A DNA stretch of 64,000 nucleotides. Source: Acanthopleura granulata. Taxonomy: Eukaryota; Mollusca; Polyplacophora; Chitonida; Chitonidae. The translations under genes were made by a program, and so were the position numbers. The notes below the pieces were generated by a model that worked only from the letters and a program-made list of their open reading frames with translations, did no database searches and had not been told where the DNA came from. Below, one piece after another: positions 11,996 through 22,600 of this stretch (the first letter of the stretch is position 1; the number at the start of each line of letters is the position of its first letter). The DNA lies in assembly GCA_016165875.1 (NCBI GenBank), contig JABBOT010000011.1, forward strand, positions 13,083,766 through 13,147,765, given 5' to 3'.

Positions 11996-12619
11996 CTATA
12001 TTGTAGACTTTTGTATTGTCTAGTAATATGGACTTACCCTGGCTTTGGTCAGCTTCTGTCGATAAGGGGGATGGAGGAAATATGTTAGCTTCAGTTTTTA
12101 GTCTCATGCCTTAATTGATTCATGCGCAAGGCCAATATCCTAGTCTAAGTTGTTGGACAGCTGTTGATAACTAGCGCTGGAGAGAGATTTTGATTTGTTC
12201 TTTCAGAAGTGATCGAAAACCGTTCTCAGCGTTTTCTATTTCCCAGACTCAGCGAGACAATCGTTTCGGGTCTCTAGCTGTGTGGTTTTCACCCCTCGTT
12301 TTCACGAAAGCTAGATATCGAGAGATGTTAATTTGGACCCTTCCCTATGTCTGTCTGTTTCCCTTTGTCACCTATACAACAGCTGCTTCAAATATTGTCC
12401 CCTTTCGAGAAATCTTTATTGTACACTATGTCCACAATGTAGAACGTCAAATCGAGCCTGAAAACCAACTCGATCAGTGCTTAAGTTTTGCATATAAATT
12501 TACGTTTTCGTTGGTTGATGGTTTGCCTGCAATATATTGTTCGAGTTCGATGAAAAAAAAATGATGGTGGCTTCATTTTGAATAAACTCAGACCAAGTTG
12601 AAAAACTTATGGAAGCCGG

Positions 12620-13190
12620 ATTTTGACGTCTCGTCCTTCGCATCGCGGTTCGCCGTTCGCGCGCGGATGGTAAAATCTTTGTCCACTCGTCCCGCGCCTC
12701 GCTGGGCGAGACTCGCATCACGAGAACGGTACCATTTGCGTGCTATTTGCTCCGTCCTCGTGTTGCGGGTCTCAAGGGGGACAAGGGGACGACGACGGTA
12801 CCGTCCTCGTCCCGCGGCGCGAACCTATCAAAACTCATGTCATGTAGGTCTACGTGTTAGGTGATTTAGTAGGTCATCCAGAGCCCATTCCGTGGACAGA
12901 AATTGACATGCTTTTCTGGGGCTTTCCTTCCACACATTGTACAATTGGGCTGCTGAACGATGTTGCCAGTTGATTATCAGGTGAACTAGCAATAGTTACC
13001 TTCCACTTATAAAGAGACCATAACCACCCACCGACCTTTTCTTGAAATCGACATAGATCTCTGATGAACCACTTACGGATCTGGCAAATAGGCCGACCTG
13101 ATTTAGGCTTTGATAGGTCGAGACCAGCGACACGGAGACGGGACGCGGGACGAGGGGTTGCCTTTTTTGCGCGGATGGTACACTCCGAGA
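12620..13190. repeat. GC-rich foldback segment
   Basis: A GC-rich patch in AT-leaning surroundings. GGGACGCGGGACGAGG-like units occur at 13138-13160 and in inverted form at 12808-12820. TATCAAAA at 12828 pairs with TTTGATAGG at 13110. GCGCGGATGGTA occurs in direct orientation at about 12661 and 13170. This suggests a decayed foldback element. Confidence 0.4.
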
Positions 13191-13249
13191 TGCTCTCATT
13201 TGGCTTCCATAAAAATCAGCTTCATCAACTGCATAATTGGTTGTTTTAG

Positions 13250-13555
13250 GTTGTTTTGGAGGTGGACTTTTCTTATGCGATTATCGACCCGACAGGCCTC
13301 GTCATGGTTTACACGTGCTATGCGGATGTCGGACTTGACGCTTGTATATTTGTTTTTGGTCATAAATCGATGTGTGGTAGAAGTCTACCCTTGTACAAAA
13401 AGCCTACTGGTGGGGTTGAGGAAAGGTTTATTCAGCTGCCTGTCACCGGAAGGCGGTTGAGGCTATCTGCTCCTGTCACAGTGGGAAAACCGAACTCAAG
13501 GTACCTTGTATATGGATCAATGGTGCCGTACAGAATCCACGCACTGACAGAGTGA
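13250..13555 (+). CDS. Possible terminal exon of an unrecognised gene
   Basis: After a usable acceptor (TTGTTTTAG ending 13249) a phase-0 frame stays open for 101 codons to TGA 13553-13555. It starts VVLEVDFSYAIIDPTG and ends VPYRIHALTE. There is no ATG near the start, so it would have to be a downstream exon. The residue make-up looks protein-like (mixed hydrophobic, two Cys, few low-complexity runs), but I recognise no domain and found no upstream partner exon. It sits next to the GC-rich foldback, so chance openness is quite possible. An AATAAA run begins 250 bp downstream at about 13805. Confidence 0.22.
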   Translation, partial: VVLEVDFSYAIIDPTGLVMVYTCYADVGLDACIFVFGHKSMCGRSLPLYKKPTGGVEERFIQLPVTGRRLRLSAPVTVGKPNSRYLVYGSMVPYRIHALTE

Positions 13556-13804
13556 TCTTTAGCTATCAAATCGTGAGGTTGTTCCAATCCTGGTGTTTCT
13601 AAAAAAAAAAGAAGCAAATTGGAGCTTACTAAGACTGTTGTCGATTTCTGAAAGCTGAAACGGTACATTTCATCACAAACCAAATTTCTGTTTGTGGACT
13701 AAGCATCATTGAGGCCTGTTCCCTTTGTTTTATTCTAATGCAGACATCTATATTATACTGGATAACAACGCAGCATTTATAGAAATTTCAGACCAGTGAC
13801 GTCT

Positions 13805-13831
13805 AATAAATAAATAAATAAATAAATAATA
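13805..13831 (+). repeat. (AATA)n microsatellite
   Basis: Six to seven AATA units in tandem. Confidence 0.9.
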
Positions 13832-15387
13832 CATTTATCTACGCTGTAAGAAGAGGTCTGTCTTTTAATATATTTTCAATACATTTCATTTTAACTGTAC
13901 TTCCTTGTCTCTGCAAGTCTCTTTATTCTTTTTATCATATTCCGTTGTAGGCATGGTTTGTACCTTTAACACATATAGCGTTCTTCGCAATAACACTACA
14001 GTGAAAACGGTTCACAATTAAGAGAGACCAGGCCTGAGTCATGTAAGTGTATGAATGAAAGCTTCATGAACAATCACATAAATAAATCAGTCGCAAATTC
14101 ATGTGGTATCAGTAATCACTTTGTTTAACATGGAACGTGGTCCGCGCTATAGTTTCGAACGAACTATTCACTTGTCTCATAAGCATTTGCTAATGGACGT
14201 CTGCCTGTCATAGTTCTACATGTACATGCTTTATTAACGTGAGCTGATTTATTTTCACTCTTATGTCTCATCAGATTGCCATGGTCTGAAATTCCATTAG
14301 CACTCTTTTGTTGGTTGCTATCTTTTGTGTAACCTATCATAGGTTACACCGATGCATGAGAACAATAAAAGGTGAATACAATGATTCTTTTTTACTGATC
14401 TTTTTTGTTTTCGTTGACCCACAAGTGTTCTTAAACAGAGACAACGGTTGTTGAAACATATATAAATGCGTGACCAAAACATACAGCACATACAATGGCA
14501 GCCATTAACATTTCCGTCTGACTGTGTTATAGCTTTCGATCAGGTTCTCCATTTTTCACCAAGTTGTGCCCGATGGTTTTAAATGCTTAAACAAAGGTAT
14601 TTCCAGGGCGAGGAATAATTACCTCCCTTTTTCTCATGATAAACTGCTTTGTCTCTAAATGTTATTTTTTATTTGCGGTCGATATGCTGTTAACTTATAC
14701 TTGTAGGTGCACGACGGTAAAACGTAAAACTACTCAAGCAAACCTATTAACTGGCAGGTTTTACTCAGAATTGTCAAGATAAAACACCAGTTTAGGCTTT
14801 CATGGATCATGGTAAGTTTTAAAATTGAAATAGGTTGATATGTTCATATTTTAACTGGAGGCAGGACAATTCTTGATTAAATGCTCCTCCAGACATTTTT
14901 GGTGTTTTTCTCCATTTCTGTTTTTGAGACTGTAGTGTGATGAAATACTTTCACTTCTCTCTTATATGTCTACATAATGTTTTGAAACGGCATAAAAAAT
15001 CAGGTTTTTTGGCACAGCTAAAAACCTGAGATGAAAACGGTTCCACAAATTCTTGACACCTTTTCTAGTTTTAAAGATTTCAGTACAAGAACATCAAAGT
15101 TTCAATTTCTATTTTAATTTTTGAAAGTTTTAACTTTACGTGATCACCCAGAACAATCTAAGATGAATATTAAAAATTTGTGTGACCGGTTTTAGTTTAA
15201 ATAGTACTCAATCCACATTGAGGAGAAAAATTTGAAAATTATGACTATTGGAGAAAAAATAGCATTCTGAAAAACAGCTCTGATTGCTTTCAAACTTTCT
15301 CTTTATTTTGATTAATATTAGAAAAAATATTAGGTTAGGTAAATATTAAAAGCTTTTTCTTTGCAATCAGCAGTCCTTTATCCTTCA

Positions 15388-15389
<2 letters not shown>
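13832..15389. other. AT-rich stretch, nothing supported
   Basis: No open frame with a recognisable domain and no clear repeat. Confidence 0.4.
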
Positions 15390-15462
<73 letters not shown>

Positions 15463-15470
15463 TACATATG
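15390..15470. repeat. (TA)n microsatellite
   Basis: An almost pure TA run of about 67 bp, followed by CATATATACATATG. Confidence 0.95.
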
Positions 15471-15782
15471 GCCATGTTTGATCCAAAGTTTGGGATGCTC
15501 ATGGCAAAATGTGAAATTCTTTTTATGAGGGTTTCTAGTGTCGTTAAGCTAAAATGACATAATTGATATGCATGCACGCCTACACTTCTTTGCAATGGAT
15601 CGATTTCATTTGATTTCATTGTTGTTTATTGCCATATTCAAGGCTAAACCACCGACCTTTGTTAAGTTATTGAATAAATACCTGGCTTGTGATGTATCTA
15701 CATGTATACACGCCGAGTTGATGAAGAGCAAGTAGCCTTCGCCTAACATTAAGTATGCGCAAGCGGCCACCAGTGCGTCGCT

Positions 15783-16184
15783 TAGCCTAATGAATTAGAC
15801 GTTGTAAGCGACCGATACAACGTCAAAGAGAGGTTCATTTGAAGAAAGAGGGACATTTTCCTATCCGTATTTAGATGCTGTCCACCCTTTAAAATCTGTA
15901 TGTTCCTCAATCAGCTAGGATCAGCCGAGGGTATAGCATGTCGCAGCGGTTTTAAAACGCTTGTGCTACGGCCATATAGGCTGTTTTAGACCATTGCTTC
16001 GGGCAAAAATTCCCGCATTCCGCCATGTTTAGTCAACCGTCAAGAGAATCCGCTAATATCAATGATGTGGAGTTTTTCGATGCAGCATTCACGCTGTTAC
16101 ATAAATAGCTCAAAAGCCGACAACTCCCACAGTGTGGAAAATTTACAATGGTATCGGTAGCATACAACGTCTAATTCATTAAGC
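15783..16184. mobile_element. 402-bp inverted-repeat element (MITE-like)
   Basis: Terminal inverted repeats of about 34 bp: TTAATGAATTAGACGTTGTA continuing with GCTACCGATAC-like sequence, at 15787-15820 and inverted at 16149-16184, with a few mismatches. There is no coding sequence inside, as expected for a non-autonomous DNA transposon. No target duplication could be fixed by eye. Confidence 0.65.
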
Positions 16185-16771
16185 TCTGCATCGTCCATTG
16201 TTACATAAACAACAGCGTCTAAGTATCGTTAAAACGGAAGTTCAGAGCAGATTCCTGCTATAGTTTTCTGAAAGTTAACAAAAGACTGTGATATTGTATA
16301 CAATTCCCTGCAAAATGCAGGAAAAGTATTGAAATCTTCCCAGTAAGCTTGTTTAAACAAGACTACATGCCCGGATGTCTTTCACATACTCAACGCATGA
16401 TTATGGACAAAGAAGTTTGTGGTTCTTTCTTCGTGTCCAGAATACTAAACTGTTGTTAGCTTTACCTCTTGTGTTTGAACACTCTACGTTTAGCATTCAG
16501 GCATTTTGTCAAGAATTCAAATACTGTATCATCATATTGCAGGCCTTCAGACAATAATTTGCATCAGCCTCCTCTTGTTCGGAGAAAATATCTTTTTGCG
16601 CCTTATACCTGAGTATAACGCCTTTCATTTACACGCTCCAGTCTTGTCTGGAGCTCCTCTTTCAGCCGTATTTAATCAGTCCATATCCATTGTCTTGTGG
16701 TGGCATGCATACTTCCAGATGCAGCATAGTGTCTTTCATGAACCATTGAATCTGACCACTTATATGACATG

Positions 16772-17030
16772 TATTTACTTATTTGATTGGTGTTTTACGC
16801 CGTACTCAAGAATATTTCAATTATACGGCGGCGACCAACATTATGGTGAGAGGGGAACCGGTCAGAGGGGAAGCCTACGACCATCCACAGGTTGTTGGCA
16901 GACTTTCCTACGTACTTCCGGAGAGGAAGACAGCATGGGTTGAACTTGAACTCACAGCGACTGCATTGGTGAGAGATTCCTAGGTCATTACGCCTTGCTA
17001 GCGTGCTACTACCCTCGGCCACGGAGCCCC
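16772..17030 (-). repeat. V-SINE (RUDI-like), nearly full length, minus strand
   Basis: On the plus strand it starts with the tail TTATTTGATTGGTGTTTTAC, runs through ACTCAAGAATATTTC and the GACCATCCACAGG core, contains the inverted B box GGTTGAACTTGAACTC, and ends with the inverted tRNA head CTCGGCCACGGAGCCCC. Open frames crossing it are not genes. Confidence 0.82.
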
Positions 17031-17664
17031 AATACATAACATGTACAAATCTCTTCAAATGCTAAAGCTTGTCATACAAATTATGCAGAACTTCGTACAC
17101 ACGCAATCGAGATACTATGATGTTATTAATTTTAACTACTTTTGAATCTGACAATCGGTGAATTCTGGCGGAGGAATCGTTATAAGGAATCCCAGGACCT
17201 CTTTACGAGCTGTTGCCAATCAGGTTGCACGAATGAGGCTAGGGCCAAAAGGTCAACGACACTTTTTTATGCCAATAGCCTTAATCACAAAGAAGGCTTA
17301 AGTATGGGCTAGGAAGAACTGATGTTCTTCGCCATGTCTTAGGTTTGACTTCAAGGGCTAATTTTCATCTTTGAGGGAAATTAATGATTCAAATATAATC
17401 ATTTAAAAAACCAAAGCACAGAGTCTTAAAGTCAAGCTATTTCAAGTTATTGCTGATTTTAAGCCGGTTTCAGAAACGTAGAGATATAAGAGTTTTTTTC
17501 ATGCAAGTACCAGTCGTTCTTTCACCGCAAAGTTTCACTTCTGACTTCAGTGGGTTATAATAGCTCTTGTTTATTTAATGGTCATACTGCAATACAAATA
17601 TGAACTCGTAAATTAGTAATGCATTGTACAAAGTATGTATGACATTTATAGAGCTAAACCATCA

Positions 17665-17830
17665 AGCCCTTGACAAGTGAGCGAGTTCACGCGGTTGGAA
17701 CCAGCTTTCGCTGTTACGCCCGCGGCTCTGGAGTCAAGAGGTTTGTCGAGTAACTGTCGAAGGTCAGTGGTTCTCTCCGGGCATTCCGGTTTCCTCTACC
17801 CGTTGTACAGAGACCACTCCTGGTTCCCAA
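17665..17830 (+). repeat. V-domain SINE of a second subfamily
   Basis: GGTTCTCTCCGGGCATTCCG continuing GTTTCCTCTACCC at about 17767-17802 is a V-domain core. A tRNA-like stretch (GAGCGAGTTCACGCGGTTGG) lies upstream at 17680-17699. The 3' part differs from the RUDI-like copies. Confidence 0.5.
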
Positions 17831-18113
17831 CATGTGTAACCAGGCCTGGTTCCCGACATACGGCAACATATGACGTAATAAAGAGGCGACACAATACATT
17901 GGAGGTCATAGTCTCCAGGAGCAGGAGCAGATTTGATACATTTGATACATTCGGTACGGCATGTCTTTTCGTCCAAAAAAACGTGTCTTTTAAATTAAAA
18001 GGGTTATCAACCAATCAAATTCCTCACTGTCACAGTTTGAAATGAATGCAAAAGCAAGATTCCGTTGACCGATAATATCAAGCCGCAACCGGGGAAACAT
18101 GGGTATTACCTTC

Positions 18114-18430
18114 GGGCCTGTTACACCTTGGTATGTAATAATGTGCGAATAATGTAATACCCATGGTGTAATGTTATAATAATTTCCGTGTTATAAACGG
18201 CGAAGGTAATCCAAGAGACTGTGGGGGACATGACTAAAGTAATATTGAAATATTAGGTATTAATAATAGGTATATTTCAGTGTCTGAAAGCAATTTAGAG
18301 AACGTCTGATGATTCTGATGTTCTATTCGCAATATCACTGAAATTTTACATTTCACTGAAATTCTTATAACATTACATGGTGGGTGTTTAATTACTAGTG
18401 AATTATTACATAACGCGGTGTGACAGGGCG
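18114..18430. mobile_element. MITE family M1, copy 1 (about 317 bp)
   Basis: Long inverted termini: GGGCCTGTTACACC..TATGTAATAATG at the left and CATTATTACATAACGCGGTG-like sequence ending TGACAGGGCG at the right. The similarity extends about 80 bp inwards. The interior (GAAAGCAATTTAG..CGTCTGATGATTC) is shared in inverse orientation with the copy at 32624-33130. Confidence 0.75.
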
Positions 18431-18697
18431 TACGCATTTCCGCTGCTTCAGCAAATCTCCTTTGGAGTTTGTCTCCTTCCTCTTTTAGGCGGTAATCCTA
18501 CGTTATGAATTACGTTCATGCAATGGGCTTATAGCCAGGCTAGTTAAATCCTTTCTCTTAGATCCTTTCTTAGGGATTGTAAACGTAATGGCATCCTTAC
18601 GTTAAGCAGGAATGTTTGCCATTCAGGCGTAGTCGTTACCATTGTTAGCTTTTCATACACCGTCTGAGGTAAAGAGTTGAGACTCTTTTGGACGAGG

Positions 18698-18890
18698 TTT
18701 ATTTACCGATTTAATCGGTGCTTTACTTGTAAGCAGTATGGTGGGAGAAAAGCGGACAGAGCCCCGGGGGAAATCCACGACCATCCTCAGGATACTGGCG
18801 TACCTTCTCACGTACGGCCGAAGAGGGAGCGAGTATGAGCTGGACTTGAACTCAGAGCGACTGTATTGGTGAGAGGCGCCTAAGTCATTA
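18698..18890 (-). repeat. V-SINE (RUDI-like) with internal deletion
   Basis: The tail (TTTATTTACCGATTTAATCGG), GGACAGAGCCCCGGGGGAAA, GGACTTGAACTCAGAGCGAC and GTGAGAGGCGCCTAAGTCAT blocks are present. The usual TACTCAAGAATATTTCAC block is lost and the tRNA head is cut short. Confidence 0.78.
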
Positions 18891-18899
18891 TGTATTTAC

Positions 18900-18980
18900 A
18901 TAAGCATTCAAAATAAAACCCTAACTGAGGTAAACTGTCAAGAGTTCGGATTTCACCAGTTACGCTCGAGCACGAGTTAC
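18900..18980 (-). repeat. dispersed repeat B, copy 2
   Basis: AAAACCCTAACTGAGGTAAA followed by a GATTTCACCAGTTACGC block matches the inverse of the copy at 47545. It directly follows the SINE at 18698-18890. Confidence 0.6.
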
Positions 18981-19003
18981 GAGTAGTACCTCTTTTGAGC
19001 GAA

Positions 19004-19278
19004 ATTTAATCATTGATTTCATTAGTGCTTTACGCTGTACACAAGAATAATTCACCTGTACGCCATTGGCGAGCGGGGGGGGGGGGGGGGCGGAGGAAAG
19101 CGGACAGGCCCGGGGGAACCCACGACCATCCACAGGATGCTGGCAGGCTTTCCCACGTGAGACCAGATAGGTCGTGTTTGGCTTGAACAAGACTTGAACT
19201 TGCAGCGACCGCACCATTGAGAGGTTCCTGGGTCAATACGGCGCGCTAACGCGGTAACTTCCTCTGCCACGGAGACCC
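19004..19278 (-). repeat. V-SINE (RUDI-like) with a 16-G run
   Basis: A full-length-like minus-strand copy with tail, core, inverted B box near 19190-19205 and tRNA head ending CACGGAGACCC. A homopolymer of 16 G at 19075-19090 replaces the usual TGGTGGGAGG-type sequence, a likely slippage site and assembly risk. Confidence 0.8.
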
Positions 19279-19578
19279 GCCACTCACTCCCTGACCCGCC
19301 CCCCTCCAACATGGATGAAAAGCTACCAACGCCTAAACTATAACTGAATCATAACAACACGGTAAGATTTGATATTAATCATTTACGAGCAATCAGCGCG
19401 TGATTAGGGACGATTATTTCTACATAGCAGTTCCCAATACTGGACAAGCACATGCGCGCTGGATATCAAAGACGCTCTAGTGCGGTGTATCTCACCCTCA
19501 CGGTCGATACGTGAGTTCGGTATCGTCAAGGAGGGGAATGGCTAGTTCACCTGGTCACACGCAGTTGGTAAGGCTGAG

Positions 19579-19643
19579 ATGTCGGGTGGATGTGGCCTCG
19601 TCTCCGTGCTTCTGGTTGCACTGCAGTGTAGGTGGGTTGGTGG
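19579..19643 (+). CDS. Exon 1: signal peptide
   Basis: ATG at 19579 opens MSGGCGLVSVLLVALQC, a short n-region, hydrophobic core and Cys. The donor is TGG|GTAAGTG at 19643/19644, a near-consensus site, leaving two bases (phase 2) that join the first base of exon 2 to give Gly. The frame hits a stop right after the donor, as expected for a real exon end. Confidence 0.7.
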
Positions 19644-22600
19644 GTAAGTGAAACTATTGCCGTTCTATACTATGTGCCATTTCCTCTCTGGTATACACAG
19701 GTCTGTATACGTGTGTTTTGTTCTCCATTGTCCACTTTTAACGGCGACAGTCTGGTTCCAAGTTTTACACACTGAAATTTCGTAAACTACATTTCTTCAT
19801 AAGTTTTCATAAATGACCTTGCCTATAGGTTATAGCGGCATATAAGATGAGGTAATTCTATGGTTAAAGCCATAACTCCAGTACACCTGGGCTGCTTTCA
19901 CAATATTTTACCTTTCAAATTTTTCTTTTTTTGGTAAATGGGTTATAGCCAAAAGACAACGTAATTTGCGAGAAGAGTTACGAAAATATAACTGAGGAAG
20001 TATAATCTCTTTGAGACACGCTATTTTGTCAAAGTTAACTTCGGAGACATAGGGAAAATAGGAACAAATTTGGAAATGATAATCTGATTTGAAATTCTCG
20101 CTACATCGGGATAAAGAAACTTTTTGGAAGTGATCTCCCCTCTGTAAATCTGTAAGTTTGTCTGTGTGTCTGTCCATTTTGACACCCAGTTTTTAATATG
20201 GGCTTGTCACGTAGCAAAGGGCGTAAGTGCAAGATCACATTAGCTTTTTGCGAGATGTAACAGCTGTTGCAACTTTCAACTTTGTTTATTTCTTTGGGGG
20301 AAAGTTGTCTTAATGTATTATGAAATTCCCGAAATACTTAAATAAGGTGCTGACTGTTTTTCTCGTTCAGAAATATTTCTTGCGTATAACTTTTAAACTA
20401 GTATTGAAGGTGGTGTCCAAAGTGAATTCTTTTGACTATGCCTAATCAGTGTGCCTTCGAACATTCTTTTAGGGCTCTTGGCGTAGAGCTACTCGAAAAA
20501 TGAAATGATAAGATGATTTCTTAGTTTAGTTTTCAGGTGTGACGTGACACAGAGATCATATATAATTTGCTTTTAGGCGCATAAACTACTTGATTTCCTT
20601 CCTTCGTTACCTGCCTATATATATATATATATGATCACAATGCGCTCTATACGACTGAGAAAACTTTGCCTTCCCCAATGAGCTTCTCTGGTCTCAGTTA
20701 AGGAGCAGCTTTGATTATTTATGATGACCTCTTATCTCTTTGAAATTTCTGGCATTGATATCCATATATGGTAAAGGGCACTTCTGTTTTATGACTTGTA
20801 TCACTTCTTTCTTTTACTTTAGAGGGATGAAAAACCCCATTCAGACCAGCATAGCCCTTGGTCAGTCTTTAAGCTGCGATTATGAACAGGTCTATATGTC
20901 AGTCAGCCTGTTGGTCGTTCCCTCGATCGGTCGGTCCGTCAAGGTTTTTACATCCTATCTTTACACATGGGCATGGTGCTATCTTTTAGCAAAGATTATT
21001 TACTTATGGAGAGACGGGAGTGCTAGGAGACACGAAACCCAACATGCAGGGGCAAGGGTCGTGGGTAAGGGGTTGAGGGGGGTTGAGGGATGTGTATGTG
21101 CCTCATATAGCTATTGCAAGCTTCCTTTTGTTTTCATTTTGTTTTATTGGCGCACTTTTTTGACCTATACGGCGACACTGTGGTTCTTTGGTAAAGTGCC
21201 GGAATGACTGACGAGATTCGTTCAAATCGATCCACTTCCCCGGTGATTTGGCTGCAGGTCTATTCCGAGGGGTGTTTTTTTTTGGCTCTCCAGAATCGCA
21301 TTTATTTTCCATCCCTAAGACAGAAAGAGTGGATTATAGTGATATCCATGAAATGATAAAATCTTTTGGGCTTTACTTTGATAATGGGGTTTAATTGGCC
21401 ACGGATTTCAGCCAATTTTCCAATTACAACATGTACTATGGACTCCTCCACAAGTTAACCTGATCGCCTATAATGGGCTTTCGGTCCGGTAGACCGACGT
21501 ACTATTACATAGAGGACCTTCGGGCTATTACTGTGGGCCTTTACCGGCCACGAGTTACTATCACAGTGTCGTCATTGCCTGTTGTTTCTTTCTATGCTGT
21601 AATCAGATCGAGAAACAACGGACCTTGTTTCTGTTACATGTAAATTGGGATTTCGGACCAACAGACGCTGGGGCTTTCAAACTAACAGACCTTTAGATCG
21701 CTATATTGACCAAGTAGTCTTCAAACCAGTGTAGTAGGCCATCGACTAACGAACCTTCGAACCAACGGATCTTCGGACTATTATAGAGGGCTTCGGATCA
21801 AGGAACCTTCGGATTATTATAGTGGACTTCGGACAAAGGGGCCTTCGAACTATTACAGTGAGCCTTATCTTCGGATCAACGGGCCTTCTGACTATTATAG
21901 TGGGTTGCGGACCGACAGATTTTCGGATATTGCAGTGTAGTCCTGTACAATGTGAATTATGTGTGTTCGGACTCAGAGTCATATATCCATGGCTTCGAAG
22001 GCTGGGGAAGAAAGTCGACCTCTGAACAACAACAGCATGCACCAACGATATCGCCCAAATCATCATAAAGTTGGTGATGGAGTAAAGCCAAATAGCTAAG
22101 GAATAGATCTCCGTAAGCCTTTTCTTCCGTCATGACGAAATGTCGGTGCTTCAAGCCGATGAAATCCTTGGAAATACCTCTTACCGGTCTTGTGTACGAT
22201 TTGGATTTTATCGCAGATTAGACTTTGTGGGAAGGTCAACCAGCTGACTGCGAATGGGCGTGGGTTTCTCCCGGACTCTGCCCGATTTGTTCCCACCAAA
22301 ATTCTGGCTCCCGTGGTATAAGTGAAATATTCTTTAGTAAGGCGTAAAACATAAATTCAAAAATACATAAATGAAATTACACTTTTCCAAATCAGAGGAT
22401 TTCATCGGTTTGAGGCAGCTGCTAATTACTGTGGATTGCCCAGGAACCGATGGACCTAGGGACCAACGGATCTCCGAATCTCCGAGCATTTTAGAGTTCC
22501 TTCAGACCAAAGCACCTTTGGACGATAATAGTGAGCCCTTGGACCAGTTGACCTATGGACTTTCATAGAACTGCTTCGGACCGAAGGACATTCGGAATAT

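Noticed and set aside
12324..12564. ATG frame with a hydrophobic N-terminus (MLIWTLPYVCLFPFVTYTTA)
   Set aside because: It looks a little like a signal peptide, but there is no downstream domain and it ends in a Lys run by chance.
16506..16943. 145-codon plus-strand open frame
   Set aside because: Its second half is the V-SINE at 16772-17030 and its first half has no recognisable protein features.
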